64,000 nucleotides of DNA from Gilvimarinus xylanilyticus (GCF_024195295.1 NZ_JAMFTH010000001.1:62001-126000), one strand, 5' to 3'; shown: positions 18,837 to 28,809, counted from the first letter of the stretch. A program made the numbers and translations. The notes: generated by a model from the sequence alone, not told the origin.

Positions 18837-18865
18837 TAGGCTGTGGAAAAACAGCCTAGATTTTT
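18837..18865 (+). terminator. Intrinsic terminator between pstB and phoU
   Basis: TAGGCTGT-GGAAAA-ACAGCCTA followed by GATTTTT, directly after the pstB stop. It may lower phoU transcription relative to pstSCAB. Confidence 0.72.
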
Positions 18866-18927
18866 CAGCGGCCCGCGGGTCGCTGGTTCGCCCCCGGTAA
18901 CCTTAATTACAGCAGAAGACCCTCGTC

Positions 18928-19659
18928 ATGGATATTACTAGTCATACGCATCACATTTCCCAGCAGTACAACATCGAGCTGGACGATATTAAAACCCACC
19001 TCGCGGAAATGGGCGGCATGGCTGAGCGCCAGGTTAACGATGCCATTACCGCGATGATTGAGGTGGATCTGGAGAAGGCCGAGCAGGTGGTCCACGGCGA
19101 TCGCAAGGTTAACTCCATGGAAGTGTCCATTGATGAAGAGTGTGTGCGCATTCTCGCCAAGCGTCAGCCCGCCGCCGGCGACTTGCGTTTGGTGATAGCG
19201 GTGACCAAAGCGATTACCGACTTGGAGCGCATTGGCGACGAGGCGAGTAAAATTGCCCGTCAGGCCATTGCGTTAAGCCGCGACGGCGCCGCGCCGCGCG
19301 GTTATGTGGAAATGCGTCATATTGGCAATCATGTCTCGCGGATGCTGCACGAGGCGCTCGACGCCTTTGCCCGCCTGGATCTGGATGTGGCACTTAAAGT
19401 CGTGCAAACCGATCGTACTGTGGATATGGAATACTCCACCGCCATGCGCGAGATGATCACCTACATGATTGAAGACCCCCGCAGTATTACCCGGGTGCTG
19501 AATATTATGTGGTCGCTGCGAGCGCTGGAGCGTATCGGCGACCACGCGCGCAATATCGCCCAGTATGTGGTTTATCTGGTAATGGGCGAAGATGTACGCC
19601 ACGGCAGCATTGAAGAGATTGAAGAGCAGCTGGGCCAAGATCAAGAGGATGGAGAATAG
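18928..19659 (+). CDS. phoU: Phosphate signalling protein PhoU
   Basis: Negative regulator (243 aa) that links the Pst transporter to the PhoR sensor kinase and damps the Pho response when phosphate is plentiful. Two PhoU three-helix domains are visible, with metal-site motifs resembling TDLERIGDEASKIA and RALERIGDHARNIA. It is last in the pst cluster, after a possible terminator. Confidence 0.96.
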   Translation: MDITSHTHHISQQYNIELDDIKTHLAEMGGMAERQVNDAITAMIEVDLEKAEQVVHGDRKVNSMEVSIDEECVRILAKRQPAAGDLRLVIAVTKAITDLERIGDEASKIARQAIALSRDGAAPRGYVEMRHIGNHVSRMLHEALDAFARLDLDVALKVVQTDRTVDMEYSTAMREMITYMIEDPRSITRVLNIMWSLRALERIGDHARNIAQYVVYLVMGEDVRHGSIEEIEEQLGQDQEDGE

Positions 19660-19733
19660 GTCGCTCGGTTTTACTTTCGGGCTTCATCGCGGTTAAATGG
19701 TCATAATATTTAGGGAATCTCTAAGGAGGAATT

Positions 19734-20288
19734 ATGGCTCGCACACCGTCCAACATGCTGCCTTTGGGCACAGATTTACCGCAAGTAACTCTGCCCGATG
19801 GCGCCGGTGATAGCTACGATATTCACAACAATTTAAAAGAAAACGGGCTGCTGGTGATGTTTATCTGTAACCACTGCCCCTTTGTATTACATATAGCCGA
19901 TTATCTGGCTCCCATGGCGTTAGAGTTGTCTAAATTGGGGGTCGGTTCGGTCGCCATCAGCGCCAACGATGTCGAGAAATACCCCGACGACTCGCCGGAA
20001 AAAATGGTGGCCTTTGCCGCCAATCACAATTTCCCTTTTCCCTACCTTTACGACGAATCTCAGGATGTTGCCCGCGCCTTTGACGCCGCCTGCACCCCCG
20101 ATTTTTACCTCTTCGATGGCGACGGCAAACTGGTGTACCGAGGCCAAATGGACAATGCCCGCCCGGGCAATGACGAGCCCGTAGACGGCGCCGATTTACT
20201 GGCCGCCGCCCGCGCCCTGGCCGCCGGCGACAGTGTCGCCCCTGCGCAACGCCCCAGCCTAGGGTGTAATATTAAATGGAAGGAATAA
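19734..20288 (+). CDS. Thioredoxin-like/AhpC-TSA family redoxin
   Basis: Protein of 184 aa with a thioredoxin fold and the motif FICNHCPFV (C-N-H-C, about residues 44-47). It belongs to the thioredoxin-family proteins often annotated as redoxin or peroxiredoxin-like. It has no signal peptide, so it is probably cytoplasmic. An AAGGAGGA ribosome binding site precedes the ATG. The MscS gene starts 3 bp downstream. The true substrate is unknown. Confidence 0.82.
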   Translation: MARTPSNMLPLGTDLPQVTLPDGAGDSYDIHNNLKENGLLVMFICNHCPFVLHIADYLAPMALELSKLGVGSVAISANDVEKYPDDSPEKMVAFAANHNFPFPYLYDESQDVARAFDAACTPDFYLFDGDGKLVYRGQMDNARPGNDEPVDGADLLAAARALAAGDSVAPAQRPSLGCNIKWKE

Positions 20289-20291
20289 GCC

Positions 20292-21878
20292 TTGACCCCC
20301 CGACAAGGATTGCGCTTTTGTATTCTGTGTCTCTTGCTGCTCGCGCCTGTGGTGCAGGCGCAGGAGCCCACCGCTAAAGAAATATTTGAATCTAGCCTAG
20401 CCGCTGAAGAGGCCGCCGCGCACATGGAGCGCGAGGAACCTATGGCGACCCCGCTGGGCACAGTGTTGTTGCTGCGCGAGGCGGGTACTCGTCAGGATTG
20501 GGCTAAGATGGCGGAATACGCGGATTTCCGCTATCTATCGGAAGATGTTCTGGCCGAGGGTAAAGAGGCGCTGATGCGCAAGCTGAGCCTGGCCTGGGAG
20601 CAGTATCAGATACTGGATTTAACCAGTGTAAGCGACGACGAAACGGGTAATCAGGACGACGGTTTGCCGCGTTATCGCGACTCGCTGGGCAGTTTAGATT
20701 ACGGTTCGGATAGTTTTGATATCTACCTGCAGCGAGTACCCACAGAAGACGGCAGGCAAGTCTGGAAACTCTCCAACGCCACCATTGCCCAGATTCCCGC
20801 GATGTGGGAGCAGTTTGGTTATCCCCCTCAGCTAGAGCAGCTAGAGCGCTGGTTGCCCGAGTTTAGACTTTTTCATATGCACAACTGGCAGGTTGTGGCG
20901 CTGGTTTTATTGGTTGTGGTCGGTTGGCTGGGGACCGGCCTTATCAAATGGATACTGCTAAAAGTAATCAGCCGTAGCCCTGTCTATGGCGAAACCATGC
21001 AGCGGCTGATCGAGCGACCACTGCGGCGCTTTTTGTTTTTTGTCTTTATAAACTGGGGCGTTTTTCAGCTGGGCCTACCGCTCAAAGCTCGGGTTATCTT
21101 CGACACGGGATTTCTCTCTTACCTGGCGGGGCTCTTTTTGGTGTTGGGCTTGGTTGAGTTCGGTCGCGCTGTCTATATTTCCCGTGCCATGGCTCGCGAT
21201 GGCGATTACGCCCCAGGCTTTGTGACGCCCTTCGTCACCATTATCAAAGTCGTTGTTATTGTCCTTGCGGTGCTCTTATGGTTGGAGCGCGCCGGCTACA
21301 ATATGGCCACGGTGCTAACCGGCCTGGGGATTGGTTCGCTGGCGGTTGCCCTGGCCGCGCAGAAAACGTTAGAGAACGTCTTTGGGGCCTTTACCCTATT
21401 CATTGCGCGGCCGATAAAGCCCGGCGATTTTTGTTGCTTTGGCGACGTGCTGGGGGTGGTAGAGGAAATTGGTTTGCGCTCCACTACCTTGCGCAAGTTA
21501 GATCGCACTTTAGTAAACGTGCCCAATTCGCTCTTCTCGGCGCAGGTGCTGGAAAATTATTCGCAGATTGATCAGCGCCTGTATCGCCAGACCTTTTATG
21601 TATCCTTAGCGGTGGAGCGCCCTCGTTTACAACAGGCCATTGAGCGTATGAACGAGGTGTTAGAGGCGCACCCCAGGGTGCTGGAATTATCGCGGCGGGT
21701 CAGATTCGAAACCATTGCCCGCGAGGGGTTTGTGCTGCAGGCAAACGCCTATATCAGCACCGCCGATTTTAACGAGTTTCTGCCCATAGCCGAGGAGCTA
21801 AACCTGCAAATGCTGGAAGTGTTGGAGCAGCTTCAGATTCCTCTGGCGCACTGGTATCCCGAAAACAGTAGCGGTTAA
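20292..21878 (+). CDS. MscS-family mechanosensitive ion channel
   Basis: Protein of 528 aa. A signal peptide (about 1-24, ending VVQA) precedes a soluble periplasmic domain of about 170 residues, then four or five membrane segments from about residue 200. The MscS pore and beta domain follow, with GLGIGSLAVALAAQKTLENV and the conserved RPIKPGDF and VPNS stretches. It releases solutes on hypo-osmotic shock. The start is TTG, chosen because GGAAGGA precedes it and because it begins the signal peptide. Confidence 0.92.
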   Translation: MTPRQGLRFCILCLLLLAPVVQAQEPTAKEIFESSLAAEEAAAHMEREEPMATPLGTVLLLREAGTRQDWAKMAEYADFRYLSEDVLAEGKEALMRKLSLAWEQYQILDLTSVSDDETGNQDDGLPRYRDSLGSLDYGSDSFDIYLQRVPTEDGRQVWKLSNATIAQIPAMWEQFGYPPQLEQLERWLPEFRLFHMHNWQVVALVLLVVVGWLGTGLIKWILLKVISRSPVYGETMQRLIERPLRRFLFFVFINWGVFQLGLPLKARVIFDTGFLSYLAGLFLVLGLVEFGRAVYISRAMARDGDYAPGFVTPFVTIIKVVVIVLAVLLWLERAGYNMATVLTGLGIGSLAVALAAQKTLENVFGAFTLFIARPIKPGDFCCFGDVLGVVEEIGLRSTTLRKLDRTLVNVPNSLFSAQVLENYSQIDQRLYRQTFYVSLAVERPRLQQAIERMNEVLEAHPRVLELSRRVRFETIAREGFVLQANAYISTADFNEFLPIAEELNLQMLEVLEQLQIPLAHWYPENSSG

Positions 21879-21904
21879 ATTTCCAGCGCTTTTAAGGTGC
21901 CAAT

Positions 21905-21931
21905 AAAAAACCCGCCGTAGCGGGTTTTTTT
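21905..21931. terminator. Bidirectional terminator between mscS and purD
   Basis: AAAAAACCCGC-CGTA-GCGGGTTTTTT, a perfect 11 bp hairpin with an A run before and a T run after. It serves the converging MscS gene and purD. Confidence 0.93.
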
Positions 21932-21936
21932 AGTGC

Positions 21937-23229
21937 TTAGCTTTTGTTTTGTTCCCGCGCAATCGCGCGGTAGGCAATATCGCGGCGCAGATAAACGTCT
22001 TTCCAGCTCACCTGGTCGGCCAGCTTGTAGGCGCGCTCTTGCGCCTCGCTGACGGTATCGCCCAGGGCCGTGGCGCACAGCACCCGCCCACCGTTGGTGA
22101 CCACCTGGCCGTCTTTATCGGCGGTGCCGGCGTGGAATATTTTCTCGCCGGGAGTCTCGGTTTCCGGCAAGCCCGAGATTACATCGCCCTTGTTGTAGCT
22201 GCCGGGGTAACCGCCGGCGGCCAGTACCACGCCTACACTCGCGCGCGAATCCCACTGGGCCGTGACCTGATCCAGCTCACCGCGGGTGGCGGCCAGACAC
22301 AGTTCTACCAAGTCGGATTCTAAACGCAGCATAATGGGCTGAGTTTCGGGGTCACCAAAGCGGCAGTTGTACTCGATAACCTTGGGCGCGCCCTGCTCAT
22401 TGATCATTAAGCCCGCGTAGAGAAAGCCTGTGTAGCGGTTGCCCTCGGCGGCCATGCCTTCAACGGTGGGCTTAATCACTTCGTCCATAATACGCTGGTG
22501 CACATTAGCGGTTACCACCGGGGCGGGGGAGTAGGCACCCATGCCGCCGGTGTTGAGGCCGGTATCACCGTCGCCGGCGCGCTTGTGATCCTGGCTCGTG
22601 GCCATAGGCAGAATATTCTCGCCATCCACCATCACGATAAAGCTGGCTTCTTCGCCGGTCAGAAACTCTTCGATGACCACACGACAGCCGGCGTCGCCAA
22701 AGGCGTTGCCCGACAGCATGTCGCGCACTGCTTCTTCGGCCACTTCCAGAGTTTCGGCCACAATCACCCCTTTACCGGCGGCCAGGCCGTCGGCTTTTAC
22801 CACAATGGGGGCGCCTTTTTCACGCAAGTAGGCGAGGGCGGGTTCGACTTCGGTAAATTTTTGATAGTCGGCGGTGGGAATGTTGTGGCGGGCCAAAAAG
22901 TCTTTGGTAAACGACTTGGAGCCTTCCAGTTGCGCCGCACCCTTGCTGGGGCCAAAGCACTTAAGCCCGTGATCGGCAAAGTAATCCACCACACCTTCAA
23001 CCAGTGGCACTTCGGGTCCCACAATGGTCAATTCCACTTGCTCGGCCTTGGCAAACTCCACCAATTGGGCAAAGTCGCTTACGCCGATATCAACATTTTT
23101 AAGCTTGTCGTCCAGCGCCGTACCCGCATTACCCGGTGCCAGAAACACCGTATCGACTTTTTTACTTTGCGCGGCCTTCCAGGCCAGCGCGTGCTCGCGG
23201 CCACCGCCGCCGATGATTAGGATGTTCAT
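21937..23229 (-). CDS. purD: Phosphoribosylamine-glycine ligase
   Basis: GAR synthetase (430 aa), purine synthesis step 2: joins phosphoribosylamine and glycine with ATP. It starts MNILIIGGGGREHALAWKA and has the ATP-grasp domain with VVKADGLAAGKGVIVAET and MGAYSPAPVV. Full length. It follows purH in the same direction, the usual purHD pair. An unusual hairpin lies between them. Confidence 0.97.
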   Translation of the reverse strand: MNILIIGGGGREHALAWKAAQSKKVDTVFLAPGNAGTALDDKLKNVDIGVSDFAQLVEFAKAEQVELTIVGPEVPLVEGVVDYFADHGLKCFGPSKGAAQLEGSKSFTKDFLARHNIPTADYQKFTEVEPALAYLREKGAPIVVKADGLAAGKGVIVAETLEVAEEAVRDMLSGNAFGDAGCRVVIEEFLTGEEASFIVMVDGENILPMATSQDHKRAGDGDTGLNTGGMGAYSPAPVVTANVHQRIMDEVIKPTVEGMAAEGNRYTGFLYAGLMINEQGAPKVIEYNCRFGDPETQPIMLRLESDLVELCLAATRGELDQVTAQWDSRASVGVVLAAGGYPGSYNKGDVISGLPETETPGEKIFHAGTADKDGQVVTNGGRVLCATALGDTVSEAQERAYKLADQVSWKDVYLRRDIAYRAIAREQNKS

Positions 23230-23265
23230 AAGGGCTTTTGATTCTGTGGGTGTTGAATGTTTATG

Positions 23266-23301
23266 GCTCGTCGGACGTCAGACGTCGGACGTCCGACGAG
23301 C
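23266..23301. repeat. Perfect 14 bp inverted repeat between purH and purD
   Basis: GCTCGTCGGACGTC and GACGTCCGACGAGC flank an 8-base loop (AGACGTCG), and the unit GACGTC recurs inside. No T run follows on either strand. It may be a REP-like element or an mRNA processing or stability hairpin in the purHD transcript. Confidence 0.7.
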
Positions 23302-23308
23302 ATTCGTC

Positions 23309-24886
23309 TTAGTGCCTAAAATGCCGCATTCCGGTAAATACCATGGCAATGCCCGCTTCGTCGGCGGCGGCGATGACTTCGTCGTCGCGCATGGAGCCGC
23401 CGGGCTGAATGACGGCCGCAATACCTGCAGCGGCGGCGTTATCAATGCCGTCGCGGAAGGGGAAGAAGGCGTCGGAGGCCATGACCGAGCCGGGCACTTC
23501 CAGGCCCGCGTGCTCGGATTTAATGCCGGCGATGCGCGCGGAGTTAACGCGGCTCATCTGGCCCGCGCCTACGCCTACGGTGGCGCCGTCTTTACCATAG
23601 ACAATGGCGTTGGATTTCACCATTTTGGCGACTTTCCAGGTGAACAGCAGATCGCGCATCTGCGCCTCAGAAGGCACTTGTTTGGTGACCACTTTCAGGT
23701 CTGACTCACCCACGGTGCCATTGTCGCGGTCTTGCACCAACAGGCCGCCCGAGACGCGTTTGTAATCAAATTCGGCGCCGCCGGTGCTCCATTCGCCGCA
23801 CTCGAGCAGGCGAACATTTTTCTTGGCGCTAACCGCTTCTACGGCGTCGGCTGCGATGCTGGGCGCAATGATTACCTCGACAAACTGTTTGGCCACAATT
23901 GCCTGGGCGGTGGCGGCATCCAGCGGACGGTTAAAGGCGATAATGCCGCCAAACGCGGATTCCGGGTCGGTGGCAAAGGCGCGCTCGTAGGCGCTCAGCA
24001 GATTGTCGGCCGAGGCTACGCCGCAGGGGTTGGCGTGCTTGACGATCACACAAGTGGGGGCGTCAAACAGTTTAACGGTTTCCAGAGCGGCGTCAGTGTC
24101 GGCAATGTTGTTGTAGGACAGCTCTTTGCCCTGCAGCTGCTTGGCGGTGGCAATAGTGCCGGCAGCCGGGTTTTTCTCCACGTAGAAAGCGCTTTTCTGG
24201 TGCGAGTTTTCGCCGTAGCGCAGGGTCTGCACCTGGTAGAATTGGCTGTTAAAGGTGCGCGGGAAGTCTTCGTTGCCACCCTCGACCTTGCGGCCAAAGT
24301 AATTGGCAATGGCGCCGTCGTAAGCGGCGGTGTGCTCGTAGGCTTTAATGGCCAGATCGAAACGGGTTTTGTAGGTGGTGCTGCCGCCGTTGGCTTTCAG
24401 CTCGGCCAGGACTTTTTCATAGTCGCTGGCATTCACCACAATATTGACCCAGGCGTGGTTCTTGGCCGAGGCGCGAACCATGGTGGGGCCGCCGATATCG
24501 ATGTTCTCGATGGCATCTTCCAGCGAGCAGTCCGGGTTGGCAACGGTGTTTTCAAAGGGGTAGAGGTTAACCACCACCATGTCGATGGTGCCAATGCCGT
24601 GCTCGCTCATCACCGCGTCGTCCTGACCGCGGCGGGCGAGAATGCCGCCGTGTACTTTGGGGTGCAGGGTTTTTACCCGGCCGTCCATCATCTCGGGGAA
24701 GCCGGTGTAGTCCGATACTTCCACCGCGGGAATCTGGTTTTCTTTAAGTAGACGGTAGGTGCCGCCGGTTGAGAGGATTTCTACACCCATTTGGTGCAGT
24801 GCGGTGGCAAATTCGACAATTCCGGTTTTGTCCGACACGCTGATCAGCGCGCGCTTAACCGGTGCCAGGTCGGTGACATTGCTCAT
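23309..24886 (-). CDS. purH: Bifunctional AICAR transformylase/IMP cyclohydrolase
   Basis: Catalyses the last two steps of IMP synthesis. The N-terminal MGS-like IMP cyclohydrolase domain (about 1-200) has [17 protein letters not shown] and [11 protein letters not shown]. The C-terminal transformylase domain has KHANPCGVA and [10 protein letters not shown] chose ATG 24886 ([12 protein letters not shown]; 525 aa) because the earlier ATG at 24910 has no ribosome binding site and adds eight unconserved residues. The product ends FTGMRHFRH as expected. Confidence 0.97.
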   Translation of the reverse strand: MSNVTDLAPVKRALISVSDKTGIVEFATALHQMGVEILSTGGTYRLLKENQIPAVEVSDYTGFPEMMDGRVKTLHPKVHGGILARRGQDDAVMSEHGIGTIDMVVVNLYPFENTVANPDCSLEDAIENIDIGGPTMVRASAKNHAWVNIVVNASDYEKVLAELKANGGSTTYKTRFDLAIKAYEHTAAYDGAIANYFGRKVEGGNEDFPRTFNSQFYQVQTLRYGENSHQKSAFYVEKNPAAGTIATAKQLQGKELSYNNIADTDAALETVKLFDAPTCVIVKHANPCGVASADNLLSAYERAFATDPESAFGGIIAFNRPLDAATAQAIVAKQFVEVIIAPSIAADAVEAVSAKKNVRLLECGEWSTGGAEFDYKRVSGGLLVQDRDNGTVGESDLKVVTKQVPSEAQMRDLLFTWKVAKMVKSNAIVYGKDGATVGVGAGQMSRVNSARIAGIKSEHAGLEVPGSVMASDAFFPFRDGIDNAAAAGIAAVIQPGGSMRDDEVIAAADEAGIAMVFTGMRHFRH

Positions 24887-24925
24887 GTGGTTTCGGTTTC
24901 CCAGTAGCATGTTGACAGACAGTAG

Positions 24926-24953
24926 AAATAAAAAGGGTGGTTAACACCACCCT
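24926..24953 (-). terminator. Intrinsic terminator of dusB-fis
   Basis: On the minus strand AGGGTGGT-GTTA-ACCACCCT is followed by TTTTTATTT, about 35 bp after the fis stop and before purH. Confidence 0.85.
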
Positions 24954-24986
24954 GAAAAGCGTAGACGCCAAGCGTCCTTCTAGCGC

Positions 24987-25283
24987 TTAGAGCAAGCCGT
25001 ACTGCTTAAGCTTTTTGCGCAAAGTGCCACGGTTCAGTCCCAAAACCTGAGCGGCGCGGGTTTGGTTGTGGCGAGTGTATTTTAGTACCACCTCAAGCAG
25101 AGGCGCTTCCACCTCGGCCAGCACCATTTCGTAAACATTGCTTACCGATTGCCCGTCTAAGTGTTGGAAGTAGTTCTCCATGGCTTGCTCTACGCTGCCG
25201 CGCAGCGACTGGCCCTGAGGTTCGGCCACGGTTTCCTGGGGGGCGATAGGTGCATCGGTGATAAAAGTTTCTGCTGAATTCAT
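24987..25283 (-). CDS. fis: DNA-binding protein Fis
   Basis: Nucleoid protein of 98 aa that bends DNA and activates rRNA and other promoters during fast growth. The C-terminal helix-turn-helix is complete ([23 protein letters not shown]). It overlaps the end of dusB by 4 bp (ATGA), giving the conserved dusB-fis operon. Confidence 0.97.
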   Translation of the reverse strand: MNSAETFITDAPIAPQETVAEPQGQSLRGSVEQAMENYFQHLDGQSVSNVYEMVLAEVEAPLLEVVLKYTRHNQTRAAQVLGLNRGTLRKKLKQYGLL

Positions 25284-26275
25284 GCCGCTTTTTCCTCTCT
25301 TTCTATCAGCGGTTCGAAGTAATCCCGAACGCTGGCATGTTGATCTATGGTCGTTTCCAGCCGGTTGAAGCTGGCGCGAAACGGCTTGCTGTCGGGCATG
25401 GTCTGTAAGTACCAGCCCAGGTGTTTGCGCGCGATGCGCGGGCCCATAACGGGGCCGTAAAATTCGGCCAGTTCACCCAGGTGGGTGCAAAGTATGTCCC
25501 TGATTTGACTCAGGGGTGGTTCCGGCAGGTGTCGGCCTGTGCGCAGATAATGATCGATCTGCCGGAAAATCCAGGGGCGCCCCTGGGCTGCCCGTCCAAT
25601 CATGACGGCCTGGGCGCCTGTGTGGTCGAGTACCTGGCGCGCTTTTTCGGCGCTGTCGATATCGCCATTGCAAAATACCGGTAGGTTACTTTGGCGTACC
25701 ACATCGGCAATCGTGTCGTACTCGGCGGTACCGTTAAAACGGCAGGCGCGGGTGCGACCGTGAATTGCCAGCGCGGCAATACCGCAGTCCTCGGCAATGC
25801 GGGCAATGTTAAGGGCATTGCGCCGCTCGGGGCTCCAGCCAGTGCGTATTTTTAAGGTGACCGGAACATCCACGGCAGCGGTGACCGCCGCGAGAATATC
25901 GCCCACCAGAACTTCGTCTTGTAAAAGCGCCGATCCCGCCGCTTTCTTGCACACTTTTTTGGCCGGACAGCCCATATTAATGTCGATGATTTCGGCGCCG
26001 TTATCGACGTTCAGTCGGGCGGCGTCGGCCATCATTTGCGGATCTCCGCCCGCTATTTGCACGGATATCGGACCGGCTTCTCCGCGGTGATCGAGCCGTT
26101 GGCGGCTTTTGCGGCTGTGCCATAAGCTGCTGTCGGAGGTCACCATTTCTGAAACTACCAGTCCGGCACCTTGCGCGCGGCACAGTTGACGAAACGGTCG
26201 GTCGGTTACACCGGCCATGGGGGCCAATATGACCTTCGAGTCGATGTGATAGGGGCCTATCTGGATCACTGTCAA
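25280..26275 (-). CDS. dusB: tRNA-dihydrouridine synthase B
   Basis: Flavoprotein (331 aa) that reduces specific uridines in tRNA to dihydrouridine. The FMN-binding TIM barrel has [16 protein letters not shown], the motif [20 protein letters not shown] with the catalytic Cys, and AIHGRTR. The frame starts at TTG 26275. GTG 26269, two codons on, has better spacing from the AGG and may be the real start. First gene of the dusB-fis operon. Confidence 0.95.
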   Translation of the reverse strand: MTVIQIGPYHIDSKVILAPMAGVTDRPFRQLCRAQGAGLVVSEMVTSDSSLWHSRKSRQRLDHRGEAGPISVQIAGGDPQMMADAARLNVDNGAEIIDINMGCPAKKVCKKAAGSALLQDEVLVGDILAAVTAAVDVPVTLKIRTGWSPERRNALNIARIAEDCGIAALAIHGRTRACRFNGTAEYDTIADVVRQSNLPVFCNGDIDSAEKARQVLDHTGAQAVMIGRAAQGRPWIFRQIDHYLRTGRHLPEPPLSQIRDILCTHLGELAEFYGPVMGPRIARKHLGWYLQTMPDSKPFRASFNRLETTIDQHASVRDYFEPLIEREEKAA

Positions 26276-26350
26276 CGACCTGCTAGGGTTTCAGTCACTT
26301 TGCGCTGCACGGGTTTTCGGGCGACAGGTGCCGCCGAAAAAAGGGTGGCT

Positions 26351-26379
26351 ATGATACCTTTTTGTTATCCACTTGGGAA
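26351..26379 (-). promoter_or_regulatory. Candidate promoter of dusB-fis
   Basis: On the minus strand TTCCCA (26379-26374), a 17 bp spacer and TATCAT (26356-26351) match a sigma-70 promoter. A C-rich discriminator (AGCCACCC) follows, the kind found at stringently controlled promoters such as fis of E. coli. The regulation is inferred. Confidence 0.45.
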
Positions 26380-26487
26380 CGCAGATTTTACCCAGATTGG
26401 CTTTTTTTTAGCCGTTTTTGCCCTTGACTTTGTGTGTCTTTATCCCTACCGCAGAGGGCGAGGTCTGGCCGGTGAGCGGGTGTTGGC

Positions 26488-27837
26488 TCAGCGTATTTCC
26501 AGGCGGTAGTTGACCGCGCTGGGGCCTGGGTCAGCCAGCTCCAGCGACAGGTGAACAGGTTGTTTGCGCGGCATGGTTTGGCTGCCGGCTAACTCACCGC
26601 GCAAATATTCAGCGGGGGTGAACTGGCGGCTGGCGACGACCTTGTCCCGGGTGTCGGTAAATGTCAGCTGCAGTTGGGGGAAAGTCTGCGAAAAGGCGGC
26701 GTTATTAACGATAATGGCGTCCACCACCAGGGCATTACTTTGCTCGGGGTGATTGCGGACCACCAAGTTGTAGGCGCGAATCTTGGATTTATCGGCCATC
26801 GCGGGCAGTTCGCAACCCAGTAGGTTACACGCACTTTGATAGTAATCGCGGTAGGGTTGGCTGCGGCTTAAACGATCGAATTGCAGCCAGGCAATTTGCA
26901 CCACCAGTAGCACGAGGGCCAGCAGACTCAGGCCGCTCCACAGCGCTCGCGAGCGCCATTGGCCACTGCCGGCACCGGTCATCTCCACCGGCACTGGGTC
27001 TATGCCCATCAACAATGCGCTGCGCTCGGAGTCGTAGGCGTGCATTCTCTCTTCTTTATAAAAGCCTTCCTCACTGTCGTCGGGTTCCGGCTCGCTATCG
27101 GCAAAGCTAAAGGTGGGCGCCGTCGGCTGCTCATCGGGTTCGGGAAGGGTAATGTCGCCGGGGGCGCTTTCTGGCGGCGTCTGATTGGCCAGCTCGTCGT
27201 CAAAGGGGGTTGAGACGTCCGCTTCAGAAGGCTCGATCTGGTCTGCTTCGGGCTCGTGAATAATACTCAACGGATCGTCGTAGTGAGTCACCGGCGAGGG
27301 GTCTTGGTCTTCATCCAGTAAGTTTTCGGCCCAGGATTCGTCGCTGTCGTCGACAAATTCTTCTTGGCGGCGGGCGGGCGCGCGTTCAAACAGCGAATGC
27401 TCGGGGAAGTCGCGACTAAAAAGCGATGTATCCGCCTCGTCTGTGTCGCTGTCCATATGGTCGCTGATGAGGATGTCGTCATCCAGTTCGCTCTCTTGAT
27501 CAATTTGTGCCTGATCAAACTGGAGCTTCCCGCTTGACTCCTTAGCGGAGGTGTCTTTGTCCGGGCTGTCTTGTGGTGGCTCGGCGTCAATGGCTAAGCT
27601 TGTCTGAGTGGGCTCGGGGGGCGCCGGTTTGACTGGCGCGGGGGCCGCTTGGGGTTTTGCGGCCGGGGTCTTGGGTTTAGCGGGTTTGGCTCGTGCCCCT
27701 TCCACTAAATGCTTTTCGGCGTCGAAAATATGCAGGCAGGATCCACAGCGCACGGCGCCCTTGGCTTTTTGTATCTGGGTCGGAGTGATACGAAAAGAGG
27801 TTTTGCACTGGGGGCAGCGGGTCACCATATTCGCCAT
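26488..27837 (-). CDS. Zinc-ribbon and DUF3426 membrane protein
   Basis: Protein of 449 aa. It opens with an MJ0042-type zinc ribbon (CPQC and, 18 residues on, CGSC), followed by a long acidic, proline-rich disordered region (about 50-275). One membrane segment (about 290-312, LLALVLLVVQIAWL) and a C-terminal DUF3426 domain come next. The same gene lies between dusB and prmA in Pseudomonas. Function is not established; the layout suggests a cytoplasmic zinc domain tethered to a periplasmic domain. Confidence 0.86.
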   Translation of the reverse strand: MANMVTRCPQCKTSFRITPTQIQKAKGAVRCGSCLHIFDAEKHLVEGARAKPAKPKTPAAKPQAAPAPVKPAPPEPTQTSLAIDAEPPQDSPDKDTSAKESSGKLQFDQAQIDQESELDDDILISDHMDSDTDEADTSLFSRDFPEHSLFERAPARRQEEFVDDSDESWAENLLDEDQDPSPVTHYDDPLSIIHEPEADQIEPSEADVSTPFDDELANQTPPESAPGDITLPEPDEQPTAPTFSFADSEPEPDDSEEGFYKEERMHAYDSERSALLMGIDPVPVEMTGAGSGQWRSRALWSGLSLLALVLLVVQIAWLQFDRLSRSQPYRDYYQSACNLLGCELPAMADKSKIRAYNLVVRNHPEQSNALVVDAIIVNNAAFSQTFPQLQLTFTDTRDKVVASRQFTPAEYLRGELAGSQTMPRKQPVHLSLELADPGPSAVNYRLEIR

Positions 27838-27927
27838 GGATTAGTCTGTCCTTATTAACGCCTGGGCGCACAGATGTGGGATCGCTGAGTGTAGCGAGAA
27901 ACTGGCTTGTGGTAAATGTGCGCCATT

Positions 27928-28809
27928 TTAGCGAACTTTGCGCCCAGTGATACGAACCCATTCGTCTTTTTGGGCGATGGGGTCAAAATCAAAGTGCTCG
28001 CGGTAGGCGTCCATGACAGCCTGGGCCTGGGTGGCGAGAATGCCCGATAAGCATAGGCGGCCGCCGGGGCGGGTTAGCTCGGTCAGGGCGGGCGCCAGTT
28101 CGGCCAGAGGGCCCGCGAGAATGTTGGCTAGTACAATATCCGCCGCCTGGGTGGGGGCGTCGCCGGGTAAGAACACCGGCATGGCGTTGTCGGCCAGGTG
28201 GTTGCGTGCGGCGTTATCTGCGGTGGCTATCAAGGCCTGAGGGTCAATGTCGACGCCCACGGCGTGTTTAGCGCCCAGCTTGAGCGCGGCAATGCCCAAA
28301 ATGCCTGAGCCGCAGCCGTAGTCAATAACCTCGGCTGAGGCTACATCCTGCTGGTCCAGCCACTGCATACACAAAAAGGTGGTGGGATGAGTGCCGGTGC
28401 CAAAGGCCAGGCCCGGGTCCAGCAAAATATTAACCTTGTCGGGCTCCGGTGGTTCGCACCAGCTGGGGCAAATCCATAAGCGCTCGCCGCAGCGAATGGG
28501 GTGGTAGTTGGCCATCCACTCGCGCTCCCAGTCTTTGTCTTCCAGTTGTTCCCAGGCGTGGCTGGGCAGGGGCGCGGCATAGCTTTGCGCTATGGCCTGG
28601 GTGGTGGCGCGGGTGTCAATCTCCGCCTCGAACAGGCCGGTGAGCTTTACCTCATCCCACAGGGGTGTTTCACCCAGTCCCGGTTCGAGAATGGGTTGGT
28701 CAGCGTTGTCTTCCAGGGTGACCGAGCAGGCGCCGTTATCCAGCATTGCGTCTTCCAGCGCTTCGGTCTGTTTGCGAGAGGTGGTCAGTTTTAATTGCAG
28801 CCAGGGCAT
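27928..28809 (-). CDS. prmA: Ribosomal protein L11 methyltransferase
   Basis: SAM-dependent enzyme (293 aa) that trimethylates lysines and the N terminus of ribosomal protein L11. An N-terminal L11-recognition domain (about 1-90) is followed by the Rossmann methyltransferase with motif I DYGCGSGILGIAALKLGA and VDIDPQAL. NILAGPL matches the conserved N-I-L post-motif. It is downstream of accC, as in Pseudomonas and E. coli relatives. Confidence 0.96.
   Translation of the reverse strand: MPWLQLKLTTSRKQTEALEDAMLDNGACSVTLEDNADQPILEPGLGETPLWDEVKLTGLFEAEIDTRATTQAIAQSYAAPLPSHAWEQLEDKDWEREWMANYHPIRCGERLWICPSWCEPPEPDKVNILLDPGLAFGTGTHPTTFLCMQWLDQQDVASAEVIDYGCGSGILGIAALKLGAKHAVGVDIDPQALIATADNAARNHLADNAMPVFLPGDAPTQAADIVLANILAGPLAELAPALTELTRPGGRLCLSGILATQAQAVMDAYREHFDFDPIAQKDEWVRITGRKVR

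Noticed and set aside
23732-24751. 339-codon plus-strand frame opposite purH
   Set aside because: purH is certain by its motifs; the other reading is Gly/Val/His-rich and matches no fold.
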